Shown here: one piece after another, positions 44,481-57,760 of the stretch
Position numbering within the stretch: position 1 is the first letter of the stretch
Layout of the letters: each line of letters starts with the position of its first letter
DNA from: Polytrichum commune
Lineage: Eukaryota; Streptophyta; Polytrichopsida; Polytrichales; Polytrichaceae
Direction of reading: 5' to 3'
Length of the DNA stretch: 64,000 nucleotides
Assembly (NCBI GenBank): GCA_950295325.1
Contig: OX485808.1
Location: 38,091,180-38,155,179 of the forward strand
The notes under the pieces: generated by a model
What the model was told of the DNA's origin: nothing
Database searches by the model: none
The model's input: only the letters and a program-made list of their open reading frames with translations
Program-made: the position numbers and the translations under genes

Positions 44481-47400
44481 TATAATTATACATAACTCCC
44501 ATAAAATGAATTCCTCATCTTATTGTAGGATGAATTCTTTTTACAAAAATCATCAAATTATAATTTGATTAATGACCAAGAACATTGATCTAAATGTACC
44601 CATATTTATAAAAAAAATTATAGCCAATACAATTATAATATGGTCGTATTTTCATTGAAATCTATGCGTTTGCAATAATTTGTTCATGTGCAGTTTTACA
44701 TATTAAATTGCACTTTTAACGAAACCGGTGTTCATGTAGGATGTTTTAACATTAGGGCACAACAGTAGCATGATTGTGGACCCTAGTATAGGAGAATTTA
44801 AGCATGGTTGAAATAAATTGGAAGATGTGCATTTGAATAAGGTAATGCTAGCCATGATTGCCATCCATTTCTCGTTGCATTAGGAGACTACGCTAGCCCA
44901 CGTGATTGTCATTGTTTAAACATTTGTCCAAATCACATGGGAGAACATTTATGCTCAGCACCACATTCAATATTTGTCCCTTTCAGGGCAAAGCCTAGGT
45001 CTCCCCAACTCTTTATTTTGCAATCGCTTGGAGAGAAGGCTCTTACACTAGACCAAAGAGGACTACCGGATTGTGAGTGATGCCCCTTGTGACATGGCTA
45101 GCCTTGTAGATGAATTGTTGGATAATATTGTTTTGTACAATATCTTTCCATGCATTGAGACAAACATTAGCAACACATATATGAAATTGTATCTGTTGTA
45201 TGAGAATGTGATTGGATTTGAGAGCCTTATAGCACACAATAAGTTGTGGTTGCATCTTTTAAACTCCACCACTGTTGGAGCAAGTCTACGCATAACACTG
45301 CAAAATGTGAAGGACAAAGGTTATGAAGATACATAGAACACATGCCAATAGCCTAGCCATATAGAACGTGCAAAGCAAGGAGTTGTGAGGCATTATATGA
45401 TTTCCTATAACATCTTTAGCAAGGAGTGCATTTTGCATTGTTGGTATTCTACCATGATTTCATAGTTGCTATTCAATATGCTCACCATGGATGACGCAAC
45501 AATGGCACATGAACCCTTGAGGATCTTAGCTCTCTATGTGTACACAAAAATGGGCCAGTTTGTATTTGTCATGGAGGAAGAGTGTGGGAGAAATAGTTTG
45601 ATACCATGGAAATTGGAACGGTCTGGTTGGTGGTGTGTGCAAAACGGTATATGGAATGCAACATGAGACAACCTAGAGAGTAGTTATTAGGCTATGGGAG
45701 TATGTTGAAGAGGCACCCACTAAAGAGGAGGTTGGTGGGTTATGAAAGTGATGTAACCCTAGTGGAATTGAAAACCCACTTGCAATGTGGCCATGTTAAG
45801 GGCACATACTTTGGGGCATATTTACATAAAAATGCATTGGGCAATATTGTGTTGGTGGCAAGGGCTATGGTTGTATGCAATGAATGTATGTAGAGGAGAA
45901 ACCATTACCTGTTTCTTCAAAAAAAAAAAAAAAAATTAAATGTGGGGGGGGGGGGGCATGGGACATGGTTGTGTAGGGGAAAACACAATCCACAACAATG
46001 TAGAAAATGCTACAAAGCATATGAACATCAAGGACGACACAAAGTATGGAATTTTGTCATGTGCACAAGAAGCTTCGATATAAAACAATCATTGGACATA
46101 TTTCAAAAACATTGGGAAAACACATGTTGGCGGCCACATTCCATAACATTACAGACTTCAGGTGGTGAAGAAGGATGGCAAACATCCTTGGAGAGCATCC
46201 AACAAGAACCGCTAGAATTGGGCATGTTGTAGATGTCAGGCATTGCTAGAGTTGCTTTGAATAGGTGGATGTATAAGCTTGAGCTCCATTATGGGGATGG
46301 ACACGGATGCATCACCCAAAATAAGGTACAATAATCATATTGCCATCTCACATCAACGGCGCCCATGATGGTAGTCAAGTTGCCCACCATCGTTGGATGG
46401 GAAAGGACCGCCACGTTGGATTTTAGTTCTTGTTTTATGCAATGGCAACTTCCACCTGTGTGGGTAGAGAAAATTTGCACCATGCACTTCTGAAACATGT
46501 TGCCCCTTGGCATTGTTCAACACCTCGCACCCCACACGGATGCAATGAAGGGCAATCAACATTAAATTTATGCAAGCTCGGATCCCATGGGGGTCAGCCT
46601 TTGCTTTTGGTTGCATAGGGTAGTTACTACACCCGTTGCGTTGCAATGACGCGTTGCATTGGGCAGTTGCAAGTACGTGGTTGCTATGGACATTATTTTT
46701 TCTAGTATGAAACCCCATAGTTGGCTTAAGAGGGTATACTTCCATGGGAAGTTCTCCAATTTTGGCCAACAAAATATGCTAGATTGTCGAAGAAAACACT
46801 TCATGTATGGAGGCCATGAATAGGTGGATATAGTCTTTATATTCATTAACATATACGTCCTAAAACCCTCCGCCAAAAGGTGACAATAGCATGTGTGTAA
46901 AGAAGTTTCTCAATAAAATGGTGTTCATCTTGTGTTTTGTAGATCTATCTATGTCTTAATCTTACATTATAATATAGAAATGAGTGATCCACCATGATGT
47001 TATGGTGAGTTTAATTGAGCAAAAGAGGGACCATTTAATCACAATATTTCATCCATTACATGTAGTGTACATCCATGAGCAAATCCGTTATGACTGAAGC
47101 TCGAGGAGGTAGATGACAAGCCACTTTCTTGGCTCATTGTTCACTATCCGCTCGATGGTTATCTAGCACATAATTTTAATGTTGGGTGAATGAGAGGTAT
47201 ATTAGTATGTGATAAATCCCTCTCAATGTAGATGATAAGCTTTGTTGTCAAAATGCTATTTTGAGATGACAAGTGGATTTTTGTAGAGGTTTTGACTAGT
47301 TAAAAGAGAGCACTTGGCATTTTACTCATATTTTTGAATCAATGTGTGCCTAAATTGCTGTCACCTACTATAATCACTTCAACATATGGCCTTTATAGTT

Positions 47401-47876
47401 CATACACCATATCAAAGCCTTCATATATGACCAGACTGCCTAGACACTTAGTATCTAAGTGTAAAATTTTAGTCATTTGGTCTTCCACATTTGATTTCAT
47501 ACCCACCCTCTTCCACGTAGTGGTGCCTTCACAAATATGCTTAACCCTAAAATGTCAAGAGAGGCCCGACGGGGTTTTGGAGACGAGGAAAATGATAGTT
47601 GTTATTGTTAGCTTTATCACTTCTTTATCAATAGTCATTTCATAGACAATTAACTCTTGCTGAAGTAGCCATATTTTTCCAATGAGATCTTCTCAAAACA
47701 AAAATGTTAGTTGGAATTGGGGTGCACGTATAGTCATGTACAAAGGTGATATCATGTATGATTCACGTAGGCTTAAAATATATTGGCTTTTCTTGATCAC
47801 AGTCCATGTTAAACTCTAACTTAGTGCAAATCAATAGTTTTTATATCACTTCACATCATTCAAGCACTCATATAAC
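44481..47876. other. Intergenic with unrecognised plus-strand open frames
   Basis: 45073-45336, 45466-45666, 45702-45893 and 45942-46232 are plus-strand frames with some protein-like stretches (MASLVDELLDNIVLYNIF). They are interrupted and carry no domain I know. They could be the decayed body of a transposon or gene. Minus-strand frames at 46289-46876 are likewise unassigned. A pure G run sits at about 45943-45957. Confidence 0.3.
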
Positions 47877-47885
47877 ATTACTGGG

Positions 47886-48494
47886 TGCAAGCACGGTAAA
47901 GTGGACAACTCCTGATCCCTGCCTAGTGTTAAGTGAAAGTGATTCAATTTTATGTACTAACTTTGAATTTTGTGAAGAAATAAACCATAGACATTTTAAA
48001 AACATCTTGATCTACAAAGCCAAGCAATTTATGATGACAAAAAGAATTCCAAGAAAAGTCTACCTATTTTAGAAGACGGTGCAAGTGGCGTGCAAGTAGG
48101 TGATATTGAATAAGTGGTTGTCTAAAATTTGTTTAAAATATGATAAAATTACATTAAATTGATGGTTTTTTACAAAGTTTTGTGGTGATGCCCTCAAGTA
48201 GATAATGAATTCAAGGAATATAAAAAAATTCTAACTTCAAAATAGTTAAGGTCATGAATCTACATCCAAAACCAGACTCAATCATTTGTTTTTGAGCATC
48301 ACTTTTGATGCTAAGTATTGAAGATCTCAACTTCATATTCTACATTTGAGTATTTAACACAACAATAGAGGTCATCATAAAAAAAAAATCAATTTAAATA
48401 ATTATTTGCTACTATTTTTAGGCCTTTGACCAAAAAAATTATGGTTTTAGTATACCAGAGCACTTTTTTGGTCCACTTTACCATGCTTGCACCC
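47886..48494. mobile_element. TIR element nested in a smaller MITE
   Basis: 609 bp bounded by GGGTGCAAGCACGGTAAAGT on the left and the inverse of GGGTGCAAGCATGGTAAAGT on the right. It is flanked by TACT on both sides (47882-47885 and 48495-48498). The sequence left of the insertion is AACATTACT and the sequence to the right is TACTCAGTTGACGAG. Together these rebuild the left end of the small MITE family seen at 30193, so this element jumped into that MITE. Family unassigned; no transposase. Confidence 0.75.
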
Positions 48495-48632
48495 TACTCA
48501 GTTGACGAGTTGTGTTCAGCTGCCATGCTTTTAGATTCAAGTTGAAACAGTGAGATTTTGGCATTCAGAGGCTTTATTCTCGAATCTACTGCATGGGACA
48601 TGAACATAGCTCATCAACTGAATAATGTTATG
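48495..48632. mobile_element. Small MITE, copy 2 (split by the nested element)
   Basis: The body and right end, after the nested insertion, match the complement of 30193-30332 (GAATAATGTTA at the right; AACATTACT of the left end lies at 47877-47885). The copy is inverted relative to copy 1. Confidence 0.7.
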
Positions 48633-51154
48633 CACTTTGCCTACATTGAAGTACCAATTCATGAGTATACTTATGTGAGCTTGTTTATGAAACCAAGGTG
48701 TCAAATTTTGTAACCTCAAGGTCCTTCCATGACCAAAAGTTACTTTCCTATGCTTGTAATTATTTTATGTTTAGCAAATCGGCAAACATTGTGTAAAACA
48801 CATTATGGGTTCTAGAAGTCCATGTGATATTTCTAAGATTACCACTACTGTCTTACCTAGACAACTTCAATACAAACAATATTATTTCAAGTTTTCAAAA
48901 AGATACATATATTCATTTGTAAAAAGAAAAAGAAGGCAAGGGAAGTATTGAACCTTTTTGGGTGGGGGGGGGGGGGGATCAAATTCAATCTTTAAAAATA
49001 CAATAAAGATCTAAATATTAAGACAGCATTCTCCTCCTATTGCCATATGTTTTCCAAGTCCAATATTTTGGTAGATTTTGATACCATCTAATGACAAGAA
49101 TCTATCCGACGGTGATCCTTGTAACGTGCATTGAGCCACTCCACTGTCATTTTCCTCTTGGATAGTATATTGTATCATTGTTTTTGTTATTCCATGACTT
49201 TGCCAAGTGAGCTACAAAGTGTGAAGCCTCTAGACCCTCAAAAAGTTATCTCGATGGTCATGACCATTTGTTTATTGCACTTACCTGTGTAATATTACAA
49301 ATTGTATGGTTGAAGTTGGTTGACTATTGTCTAATCCAACGGACTCTCCTAAATTATAAGATACTTGGCCCTAGGAAAGAATCCTAATTGTTCATCTAGA
49401 TGACTCGATCATCGAGAAGAGGTCAAGGTAATGAAATGGATAATTTTTCCATCACGATGGTCTATATGAAGTGGGCATTTAACTTTGTGTAAATTTTATG
49501 AAGGATTGTCACAGGGAGTGAAACTTTGTGGGTTGGCCATGAATTTTTCTAGAAAGATGAGATTTTGTTGAGTAAAAAAAGGTGTAGTGTGTTGATGTGT
49601 AATTGAGTCCGAAATTGAGTAAAGCAAAAAAGTAAAACTTATGAGTTACACTGGGTTGGACAAATAGTCTTGGGGAAGTGAATGGTCTAATTAACTTACT
49701 ACCGGTACGCACTGAATTTGTCCAAGCAATAAATTCAAGCAACGAGGATAACTTGGGTGGGGCGCTATGGGCTATAGCTAGAAAAAAAAGATTAAAAAAA
49801 TTATTGGCTGAGGTAAGAAACTTGGAGCTGTGAAGGATTGTTGAGAAAGGAGACAAGCGTCCACAAGGTGCTCAACTTCTGGGACTTAGGAATGTCTTAT
49901 AATCAAAGGGATTTACTTTTTTATCCCTAGTTAAAATGGAAACCAGGAAGACCAACCGTCAAGTGCACTTGACCATAGACACTTGACAACTATACGATTC
50001 ATCCTAACCATTGACCTCTCAAGAGCCGAGGCGACTACTAGGTTGTTGTCCCTCTTGAATGAAGTTAATGTATTCCTAACTGGTTGAAGGCTAGGTAAGT
50101 TCCTCTAACTTTTTACATTTTCTTCCAGTAAAATTTACCATGATTCATTGATTATGTCATTGCATCAAAACATATAATTAAAGACATGAACTTATTCAAA
50201 TGAAATCTTTATTGTAAAATGGATATTCTAAGTTGACATATGAATTGTTATCAGTTTTAATGCACCAAATGAACGCTTGAAGTGTAGTTGAACCAAACTA
50301 AGAGGACATATGAACGAATCATGGCATAATCATATGGACTAACTTGTTATGGCCTATGGTTCCGGAGACTCACAAGTGTTATTTAGTACATGAATCTTAG
50401 TACATCGAATGGTATAGCATTGTCGTCGATGGGATAGGACTTGAAAAAAAAAGTAGAGAGCTCAAGGAAAGGAGATTCTCATTGGCGGGGAGCTTTTATG
50501 TGTGCTTGTTCAATTGAATATGCTTTACACATGAGCTCTCAACTTAAGAGCTTGAAGTGCTTACTTGGCTTACGATGCTTAGATGGTGCCTTGATGGGTC
50601 ACATACGGTATGACTATGACAAGATCATGGTCGAATTTTACATGTATAAGTTTAAATCCTAAACTAACACAAGGAGGTAGCTTTGGAATTATCAAACACT
50701 CGTGCTATCATTTTGTGGGCCCAAAGCCAATGGGCTTTCAAGCATTCTTTGCTTTTGTCATGAATATTCCTATGGGTTGTCGTGCGTGCTTCTTTATTTA
50801 ATAACATCCCCCATTACTTTTTTTTGCATGGCCACTTTACCCTTGTTCAAACTATTGACATGTGAAAGGTGAAAGGTGAAAGTTGGTCACTTCCAAGTAT
50901 CAAATTACCGACAATTGCATGTTTGGGCTCTCAACTTGGGCTCTAGTGTAAAGGGGATCTTAGGTTGGGTTTACACTAGGGTCAAAAAAAAAAAAAAAAA
51001 ACTCTAAAATTGAGTGATCTTATTGGTTAAGAGGAAAAATATTGGACCCAAAGAGTTGTATACCAACCTAGATTAAATAGATACAAACAAGTGTTTAAAT
51101 AAAACCAATGATTAAACTTCATAGTTTCAAACCTTGATTAGAAAACATGTGTTT
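48633..51154. other. Intergenic, no gene seen
   Basis: Contains a G run near 48964-48977. At 50935-50983 the sequence GGGCTCTAGTGTAAAGGGG...GGGTTTACACTAGGG resembles the ends of the AGGGCC/TTACACTA family. No coding region is supported. Confidence 0.45.
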
Positions 51155-51390
51155 GAAAGAAGACATGTGTTTGAAAGAGATTGGACTACACGCTCAAATT
51201 ATGATAACCATTCTAGACTCATATTGAGCGTGATTGGGAGGACGCTTGTATGACCATTTAATGAACATAAAAATCCTCACTTTACTAATTAATAAAATCT
51301 TCATACGTGTGCCAAAAATGATTAGAAAAATGGCTACGGTCTCGATTTGGATTTGCAAACCATCTTGACCTGAGTAATAGGTCATGGGGA
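51155..51390 (+). repeat. Dispersed repeat paired with 61596-61830
   Basis: Shares ordered blocks with 61596-61830 in the same orientation: ACATGT, AAGAGATTGGA, CTAGACTCA or ATAGACTCA, TGACCATTTAATGA, AAAATGG, and TTTGGATTTGC. The family is unknown. A partial third copy is near 26529. Confidence 0.65.
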
Positions 51391-51605
51391 TCACATGGTC
51401 CTACCATTAATTACCCCTTTAGTAAGATGATATATATATATATCTTTTCTTTATTTCTTCTTCGTTGTTTTTTTTGTTTTTTTGGAGACAGAAGTCCAAC
51501 TCAGCCAATGCCAAAATGAATAAAACCAAAGAAAAATGCGCCCTCACAAAGGGGAGGCAGAGCCCCTCGGGCGCAAGACACTGCCGCGTAAAGAGAACCA
51601 AACGA

Positions 51606-52700
51606 CTAACCACCATCATGGACAACCCATTGAACCCACCGAACCCACCAAGCCAGGGACCCCCCCCCCCCCCCCACACCACCGGCTAAGGACAACCAAT
51701 TGTGTCTCCTACACATAACACTCCTTGCTCCCCAAGTTTTGTGAAAGCCTTGAATCATAGCTGCCGCCGAAAAGTTGCTAGTCTTAATATGTTCAAGAAC
51801 CCGCTTCCATGCCGCTTTGGCATAAATGATAAGCTCGTCCCAATTCCTTTGCTTGACCTTGGACTCATGCCATTGTTCATGATTGAACACTTTATCATTG
51901 CGTTCGATCCAAATGGTCCAAAGCGTAATGCCTCTGAGTAGGTGCCAAACTTTGATCATTTTTTCCATATTTTTTTGGGATCCTTTCCCCAATCAAAACT
52001 TGTTTCCAATTGAAATTGTTGTAATTGCCCGTTCTAACCCCACAAGTTCATGCATAATGAACGTGGCCCATCTCCAAGCCCTTCTCGCTTGGATGCAATC
52101 CCATAATTTATGTTTAACCGATTCAATGGTGTTAGGGAGGCAAAACACGTATTGTTTAGAGATTGAGGTTGGTGCAATACGGGCATTCCACTTATTAACA
52201 ACTACCGCTTTGTGCCAGATTGACCAAATGAACGATGCTTCTTTCATGACCGGAGCGGGTCGCAAACTTGCGACCAATAGAACCTATAATTACCTGGGAG
52301 GTAACTCTGCCATTTATCAGTTGCGCAGGTGGTGCCCGGGTTTTTGTTAATGATAGAATCCCGGCCATCCTTGGTAGTATAATTGAGAAAGTGGCCTCCA
52401 TCAGTCTATCGCCACCGGTCCGGGTCCCACCCGAGTGTAGCCAATTTGCCATAGAAGAACATGATCTTTTCTTTTTCACCTTCCTTTTTAGGTCATCTAT
52501 TGGTATGGATAATCTTAACCTTGTGGAAGTAACCGTCCATCTCTCCAAGATGTCGTTCCTAAACTCTAAGGCATCTAGAGTGAGTACCAACCGTGTAGCA
52601 TTGTACAGGAAAAGGCAGTGTAAGGTTATGCCATTGTAAGCATTCCGGTGCGAAGTCCGATTCACATTGAAAGATACAAACCGGGTCTTCTTCATTCTTC
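51606..52700 (-). pseudogene. LINE ORF2 C-terminal region
   Basis: Minus-strand frames contain a zf-RVT-like segment: SFIWSIWHKAVVVNKWNARI, CLPNTIESVKHKLWDCIQAR, and then WHLLRGITLWTIWIERNDKV with NHEQWH and WGARSVMCRRHN. These lie after the reverse transcriptase in plant LINEs. They sit in at least three different frames (52695-52195, 52277-51993, 51992-51606), so at least two frameshifts are present. Confidence 0.7.
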
Positions 52701-53066
52701 ACGTAAATCCCAAGCCATTGTCTAGGGTATGCAGTGTCTTCATCTGCCTCTAAGAGATTGCATCATTGTTCTGAGATCTTATTGGTCAACTCCTCCCAGT
52801 CACCTAGATCCGTATTAGTTAGCCTAATTTTTTCTTGCTCTCTCTCCCATGTAAGAAAGTTTTGTTGAGTGCTATCCCAAATATCGTCAACACACTGAAT
52901 CTATATAGTCTATTTGCATGTCTAAGTTTATTAAAAAAAAGGCATTAGTGGGAAGAATATCCCATTTTTCCTTTAGCTTATCCACAAACTCTTTTTTTAA
53001 GTAAGATACATTCCATTTGAAGGTTGCTTTCCGTACTTCACCACTCCCAATGCTTAATTAAACTTA

Positions 53067-53819
53067 TACCGGCGAATGGCCTGAGCCTACCGGGTATCCA
53101 CGGATAAAGTAGGAAGTTTGATGTACGTCCAATTTACTATGGGCTGGGGTGTAAAACCTATCTAGCCTAGCTAGTCTTTGTGCTTGGCCCTTGTGCCCCT
53201 TGTGCTAGGAGAATCGGGGTCCACCATGGTGTGTGAAAGTGTCGCTCACTTGGAAAGCATTCAATAATTCATTCCATGTAAATCATTCCAAGTCACTAAT
53301 GGCTTGCCCACACTTATTGGACTTATCTTGGGGTCTTTCCGTCATGTTAAAGTCCCCCCAAAAAATCCATTCATAATCCTTAGGTAGTGCATCTACCATA
53401 ATGTGCCATAAATGCCTTCTCTCTGTGGGTATGTTAGGGGCATATATGCACGCCAAGCCTATATTACCCCCTACAATACCTTCTAACTTAATCCACACTA
53501 TCATGTCTTTGTATAGAGCCCCATGATTTATAACAAGCCTTGCATACTTATGTGCAAGTAGAATTCCCACTCCCCTTTTTACTGCTGCATTTGGGCTAAT
53601 CCAACTTCTTTCTCTAGGAGCGGGTTCCATTATCCAACTTGCACATCCGGGTATCAATCTACTCCCTAGATTTATCATAGCCCTACCCCTTAATTTATGT
53701 TCTTGGATCATTATGATGTCCGCCCTTGGTGTTAATGAGTTAATAAAACACCTTTCTTTTGTGATGCTTTCTGGGTCATTTAGACCTCGGATATTATGAG
53801 TAATAATATTCCACTTCAT
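53067..53819 (-). pseudogene. LINE ORF2 endonuclease domain
   Basis: Starts with ATG at 53819 (MKWNIITHNIRGLNDPESI). Motifs follow the order of the EEP endonuclease that nicks target DNA for LINE integration: HNIRGLN, IMIQEHKLRG (Glu), ACIYAPN, WIFWGDFNMTE (Asp/Asn), and ARLDRFY and GSGHSPV near the end. In the last motif the usual SDH is SGH. The frame is closed at 53283-53285 by TGA, and another stop occurs near the PRFS motif; both are single-base changes from Trp codons. Coding character resumes in the same frame after each. Confidence 0.8.
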
Positions 53820-54099
53820 AGCAAGTCAAGTAATGAGTGCCTCATACCATTGTTTACCTAACCCCCAAGTGGGGATTTATTCATGTGTTCCCATACTCTC
53901 CCTTGTCTAGGGGTTAAAACATGCTTTCCCAGGGCTAATAAACTAGTAGCACTACTATAGATGGGGATATTAACCAACGGTAATGCATGTCCATGTTCAT
54001 TTGTTGGCATGCCCTCCCCTCCCCATGTCTCCCTAGACGGGGTGGGGCTATCAAGTCTTATGCTTGCTAGTATGGCATTCATATGTTACCTTTATCACT

Positions 54100-56500
54100 A
54101 TTATACCCATTTAATTGTGTTTCCGGGATAACTTCTGAGTGTACATGCACAGTAGGGTGAGGAAGTTCCTTCCCCCTCTATTGATATCCTTCCATGTTCA
54201 TCTCCATATCCAACATGACGTCTGCTTCCTCATTAAGGTGTTTTGAGCTTTATTGCATGATCTTGAGACCTTTGGCACTCCTCCCCTATTATGTTTACCA
54301 TTGTATGAAAGGGGGTGTGTGGGGGGGGGGGGGGGGGGATTCCTCCTACTCTGCCCCACCTTCCATGTTCCCCGTTTTCCTTTCGCTCCAGCCCTTGTCC
54401 CAGGTTGGGTCCGTCCTTCTATCCCCCGCTTTTATTTTCCATGTTTACAGCTCCGGTCTCCGAGGTCCAACCCCCTCCCCTTTCGGTCTCACCAAGGGCC
54501 ATCTTTCCATCTCCTTCTTCATTATGGCGAGGTTGGCTAGCCCCTGCCTCCTCCGGTTTTCTCTGGGAGCCATCAACGGCTATTTTTTTTTTTCCTCTAA
54601 CCATTCCTGGTAGTCGACCTCTTCTTCTTCCTCTTCCTCCCCCCCTTTCTGATTTAGAGGCGCTGCCTTCGTCCACTTCAAGCACTTCGATATTCCTTTT
54701 GTGGCCAACCCTCTTTACTGACGACCACTTCATGCTGGTCTCAAATGCCGTTTGGTTTTCTTCGTTCAACATTTCTTTGTTTGTGTCCGATGGTCTAAGC
54801 TCCTGATGCTCCTCATTGCCTCGGGCTCCCCATTATCTCTCTCTTTCTAGAGGGGCCAATTCCCCATTTGGTGTTGCTGCTCTTTCTGAGGCCCCATTTT
54901 TTTTTGTCGTTCCTTGAATGCCCACCTGGTGCACCTTGCCCCTCTTGGTTGTTCTGCATTGTTGCATTGGTACGCCCTTGGCTTGTATTTGTTGTTTCTT
55001 GCACCCATTGTCCCCCCTTTGATTCCTACCTGATGTGTTGTTGGGGCCTGAGGTAAGCTTATGTTGCCGAGAACTACCATCTCCCTCATCCCGAGTTGTC
55101 ATATTATTGGGTCCATAGTCTCTTGCCTCCTTCAATCCCTCCTGACCTAATGATGCTTGTTGGGGTGGTGGCTCCTCCCTTCGGGCTGCCGCAGGTTGAG
55201 GCAATTGTAGTCCCCTACCATCCCCGGGCCTTTCCTCTTCACTTGTCTTAGTTTTGCTACTTGTTTTAGTGTCATGCCTATTGTCCAATTTGGCAACTCC
55301 TTGGTCGTTGCCCATATTGTATTGTGTTGCGACGGTAATCGCAACCCCCATTGCTGTCAACGGGTTCCTCTCCTTGTGTTTCGCCTATGTTTCTTTTATC
55401 TATGTCCATCATGTTCACTCCCTCACTTTTGTATTCAAAAATATTCCTCCTGATGTTTTTCCTACTTTTGACCTGTTGAAAGCCATCTTGATCCTTCTCA
55501 ATATTTCTACCTTTGTCTTGATGATGTGAATTGTATGCATGCATTGGCCTTCCTTTGCCTCTCAATGGTTCTTTTTGAAACATTTTGCATTCACTGGCTT
55601 TGTGTTTCCAATTAAGGTATATTCTGCATCTAATCGGCAAGTTGTCAAAATCAATCATAATTTTCTCCGGTGGTAAGATCCCCCTCGGATTCCAACTCAA
55701 TGCACATCGCCCACCCTTTGCAAATCTCTAAGTTAATGCAAATCTTGGGTCCTTTGCATTCTCATTTGCAATATCCATCCCAATTACTTCCCCCAATGAT
55801 TTTGCTATGGCAATTGCTTGATTATCATGTTCATATGGCATGTTTCGTAAACTAACCCATGTTTGAAATGCTAAATTGTTGGGATTGTCAGGATTGAATC
55901 ATGGCACCCAACTTTGTAGCATGCATGTTCCCCATTTAGATATGAATGGGGACAACATCATGGCATTGTGCAGGGCATCTTTATCTTCGCCACTAAGTAG
56001 AAAGATCCCTTTCCCCACGTTCCTACAACACGTTAGGGTGCTCCCTCTCAACTCTTAATTAAGTGATTGGATCCACAACCTCATAGCTTGAGGGGGAGGC
56101 TTAGGGCCAACAAATTTACCAAAAAAAAGCTAATCTTTCAAGCGCTCAATACATGCAACCAACATTTCCGTATTAACTTGAATTTAATGGCGTCCTTTCT
56201 CACTAAAAAACCACTAAAGCTTCTTTCTAGGTTTGATGGCAGGTTCTCACCATTGTGCCCTTTAAACGAGTTGAAGTCACCTTGTACAATCTGTTGGCTT
56301 GCTTCCGCCAATCCCTCAATCACCGCATCTTCCATTTTGATGTTGTGTTTCTGCGCCACTCCCGAAATCCATCCCACTTTCTCCTCCATCATCGGATCAA
56401 ATCATGGCGCACATCCGTAATGGACCTTGGCCACGAGGGATTCCATTTCTCCTTTCTTAGATCTACGATCTTCAATCGCTTGACATCTTTCCGATCTTCG
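54100..56500 (-). pseudogene. LINE ORF1 (gag-like) remnant
   Basis: Minus-strand pieces in order are 56392-56138, then a DUF4283-like block (FQTWVSLRNMPYEHDNQAIA near 55850), ILPPEKIMIDFDNLPIRCR at 55700-55620, and a zinc-knuckle-like CRIYLNWKHKASEC. In the knuckle the second Cys appears changed to Tyr. A low-complexity Gln/Gly/Lys-rich tail (55360-54100) includes a poly-G run at 54318-54339 on the plus strand. Several stops and shifts break it. ORF1 proteins of this type bind the LINE RNA. Confidence 0.65.
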
Positions 56501-56950
56501 CCTCTCTGACTTAGCCCAATCTGCATCGACATCACCGTAGATTGCACTTCTGTTTACTTGTTCTATAGTTCTCAAGCATCCTCATCCTTCCAATCTTCCT
56601 CTTTGTTCAAACTAGGGCACGAACACCTTTCCCACATTGTAGCTTCCACTACTGTGACTTACTATTGACTGCTCAATGCAACAGTTTGTTAGTTTCTTGA
56701 CATCTGCCTAGATCTAAGTGGTAAAAGCTTTGATGTTTGTCGTCTCTCCTATCGCTTCCTCCTACACCACTATTCCATCACGTTGGGATCTGCATTCACC
56801 AATCTCCTTTGTTCAAGGTTCGGATCTTGAGGCGGTAGGGCTCCGCCATCTCTTCCTATGGCGTTCCATCCTTCCCCCGCTAAGAGATGCCCTAAAATTC
56901 CCTTCCCCCCAGTTCAATCTCATCCCACCACCTTAAGATGAACATGATAA

Positions 56951-57760
56951 TCTCACTCAAGGCAACAAGGGGGCAAAGACATAGTCAATTACATCGTATC
57001 ACATAACTAACTTTCTCGAGCTAAGTCCATAATTAACATCATAGACCCAAAATTATCCATTGGGACCTCACGGTTTATTCAACATGGGAATCAACTTGAG
57101 AGACCCGCATCAATTGAGCCCAAATTTATTCTAGTGGGGCCATGTTTGGGGGTGGGGGGGGGGGGCAACTCAAATAGCAAGAGATCTATATGATGCTTCT
57201 AGTATTACACAATACTAGAATTGTTGATATAGGTTTATGTTTCTACCAACAAAAGTCAAACACATTATCATGACATTATAGGCCAAATACACATTGGTGA
57301 CCGCGACTTTGCTTGGTAGAACCTTACATTCTAAGTAAAAAGTTATAACACAACGAAACTGTGAATAGTGAGTGACACGCAACACCTCCAACGGTGTATC
57401 TTTCGCAGGATCTACATCCCTACTTTTAAAATGTAACAATTGAATATTTCAAGCGTCCTTATGACTTTGGATCTATGTTCAATATTGAAGTCTTCAACAC
57501 TTGTCAAATGCCATTTTTGGTTGTCAGAAAAATTGTTTTTTTTGTTTTGGGCACTTCACAAAAATGTGCTATGCAAAGTTTCCACCTTCCATAGTGAAGG
57601 CCTCTCCAAAAATTGCATGTCACAAAATACAATGGCTACAATTTGCACGTAGAAACATATTGAACTCTAATCTTGGCACTTTAGCAAACACTTCCAAATT
57701 CCAATAACTCTTGCAATTTCGACTCTGCAACTTTGACTCGGCACTAACTATAACTCCGGC
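56951..57760. other. Intergenic or upstream decay of a hAT-like gene
   Basis: Contains a G run at 57156-57167. 57440-57760 has protein-like but frameshifted plus-strand sequence (MSNAIFGCQKNCFFCFGHF) that might be upstream parts of the hAT remnant at 57761. This is not certain. Confidence 0.3.

Larger units (their letters stand above)
51425..56950 (-). mobile_element. LINE retrotransposon lacking reverse transcriptase
   Basis: Minus-strand order, 5' to 3': a 5' region and ORF1 (about 56950-54100), the endonuclease of ORF2 (53819-53067), a linker (FKWNVSYLKKEFVDKLKEKW, about 53020), then directly the post-RT C-terminus (52700-51606), and an A-rich 3' tail seen as T-rich sequence at 51445-51482. 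The reverse-transcriptase domain expected between endonuclease and C-terminus is missing; the deletion junction is near 52770-52870. Frameshifts and stops occur throughout. It is non-autonomous and dead. I could not fix the target-site duplication. Confidence 0.8.

Noticed and set aside
46289-46876. PIF/Harbinger transposase remnant
   Set aside because: I tried to match DDE and helix motifs in the minus-strand frames and found no consistent order.
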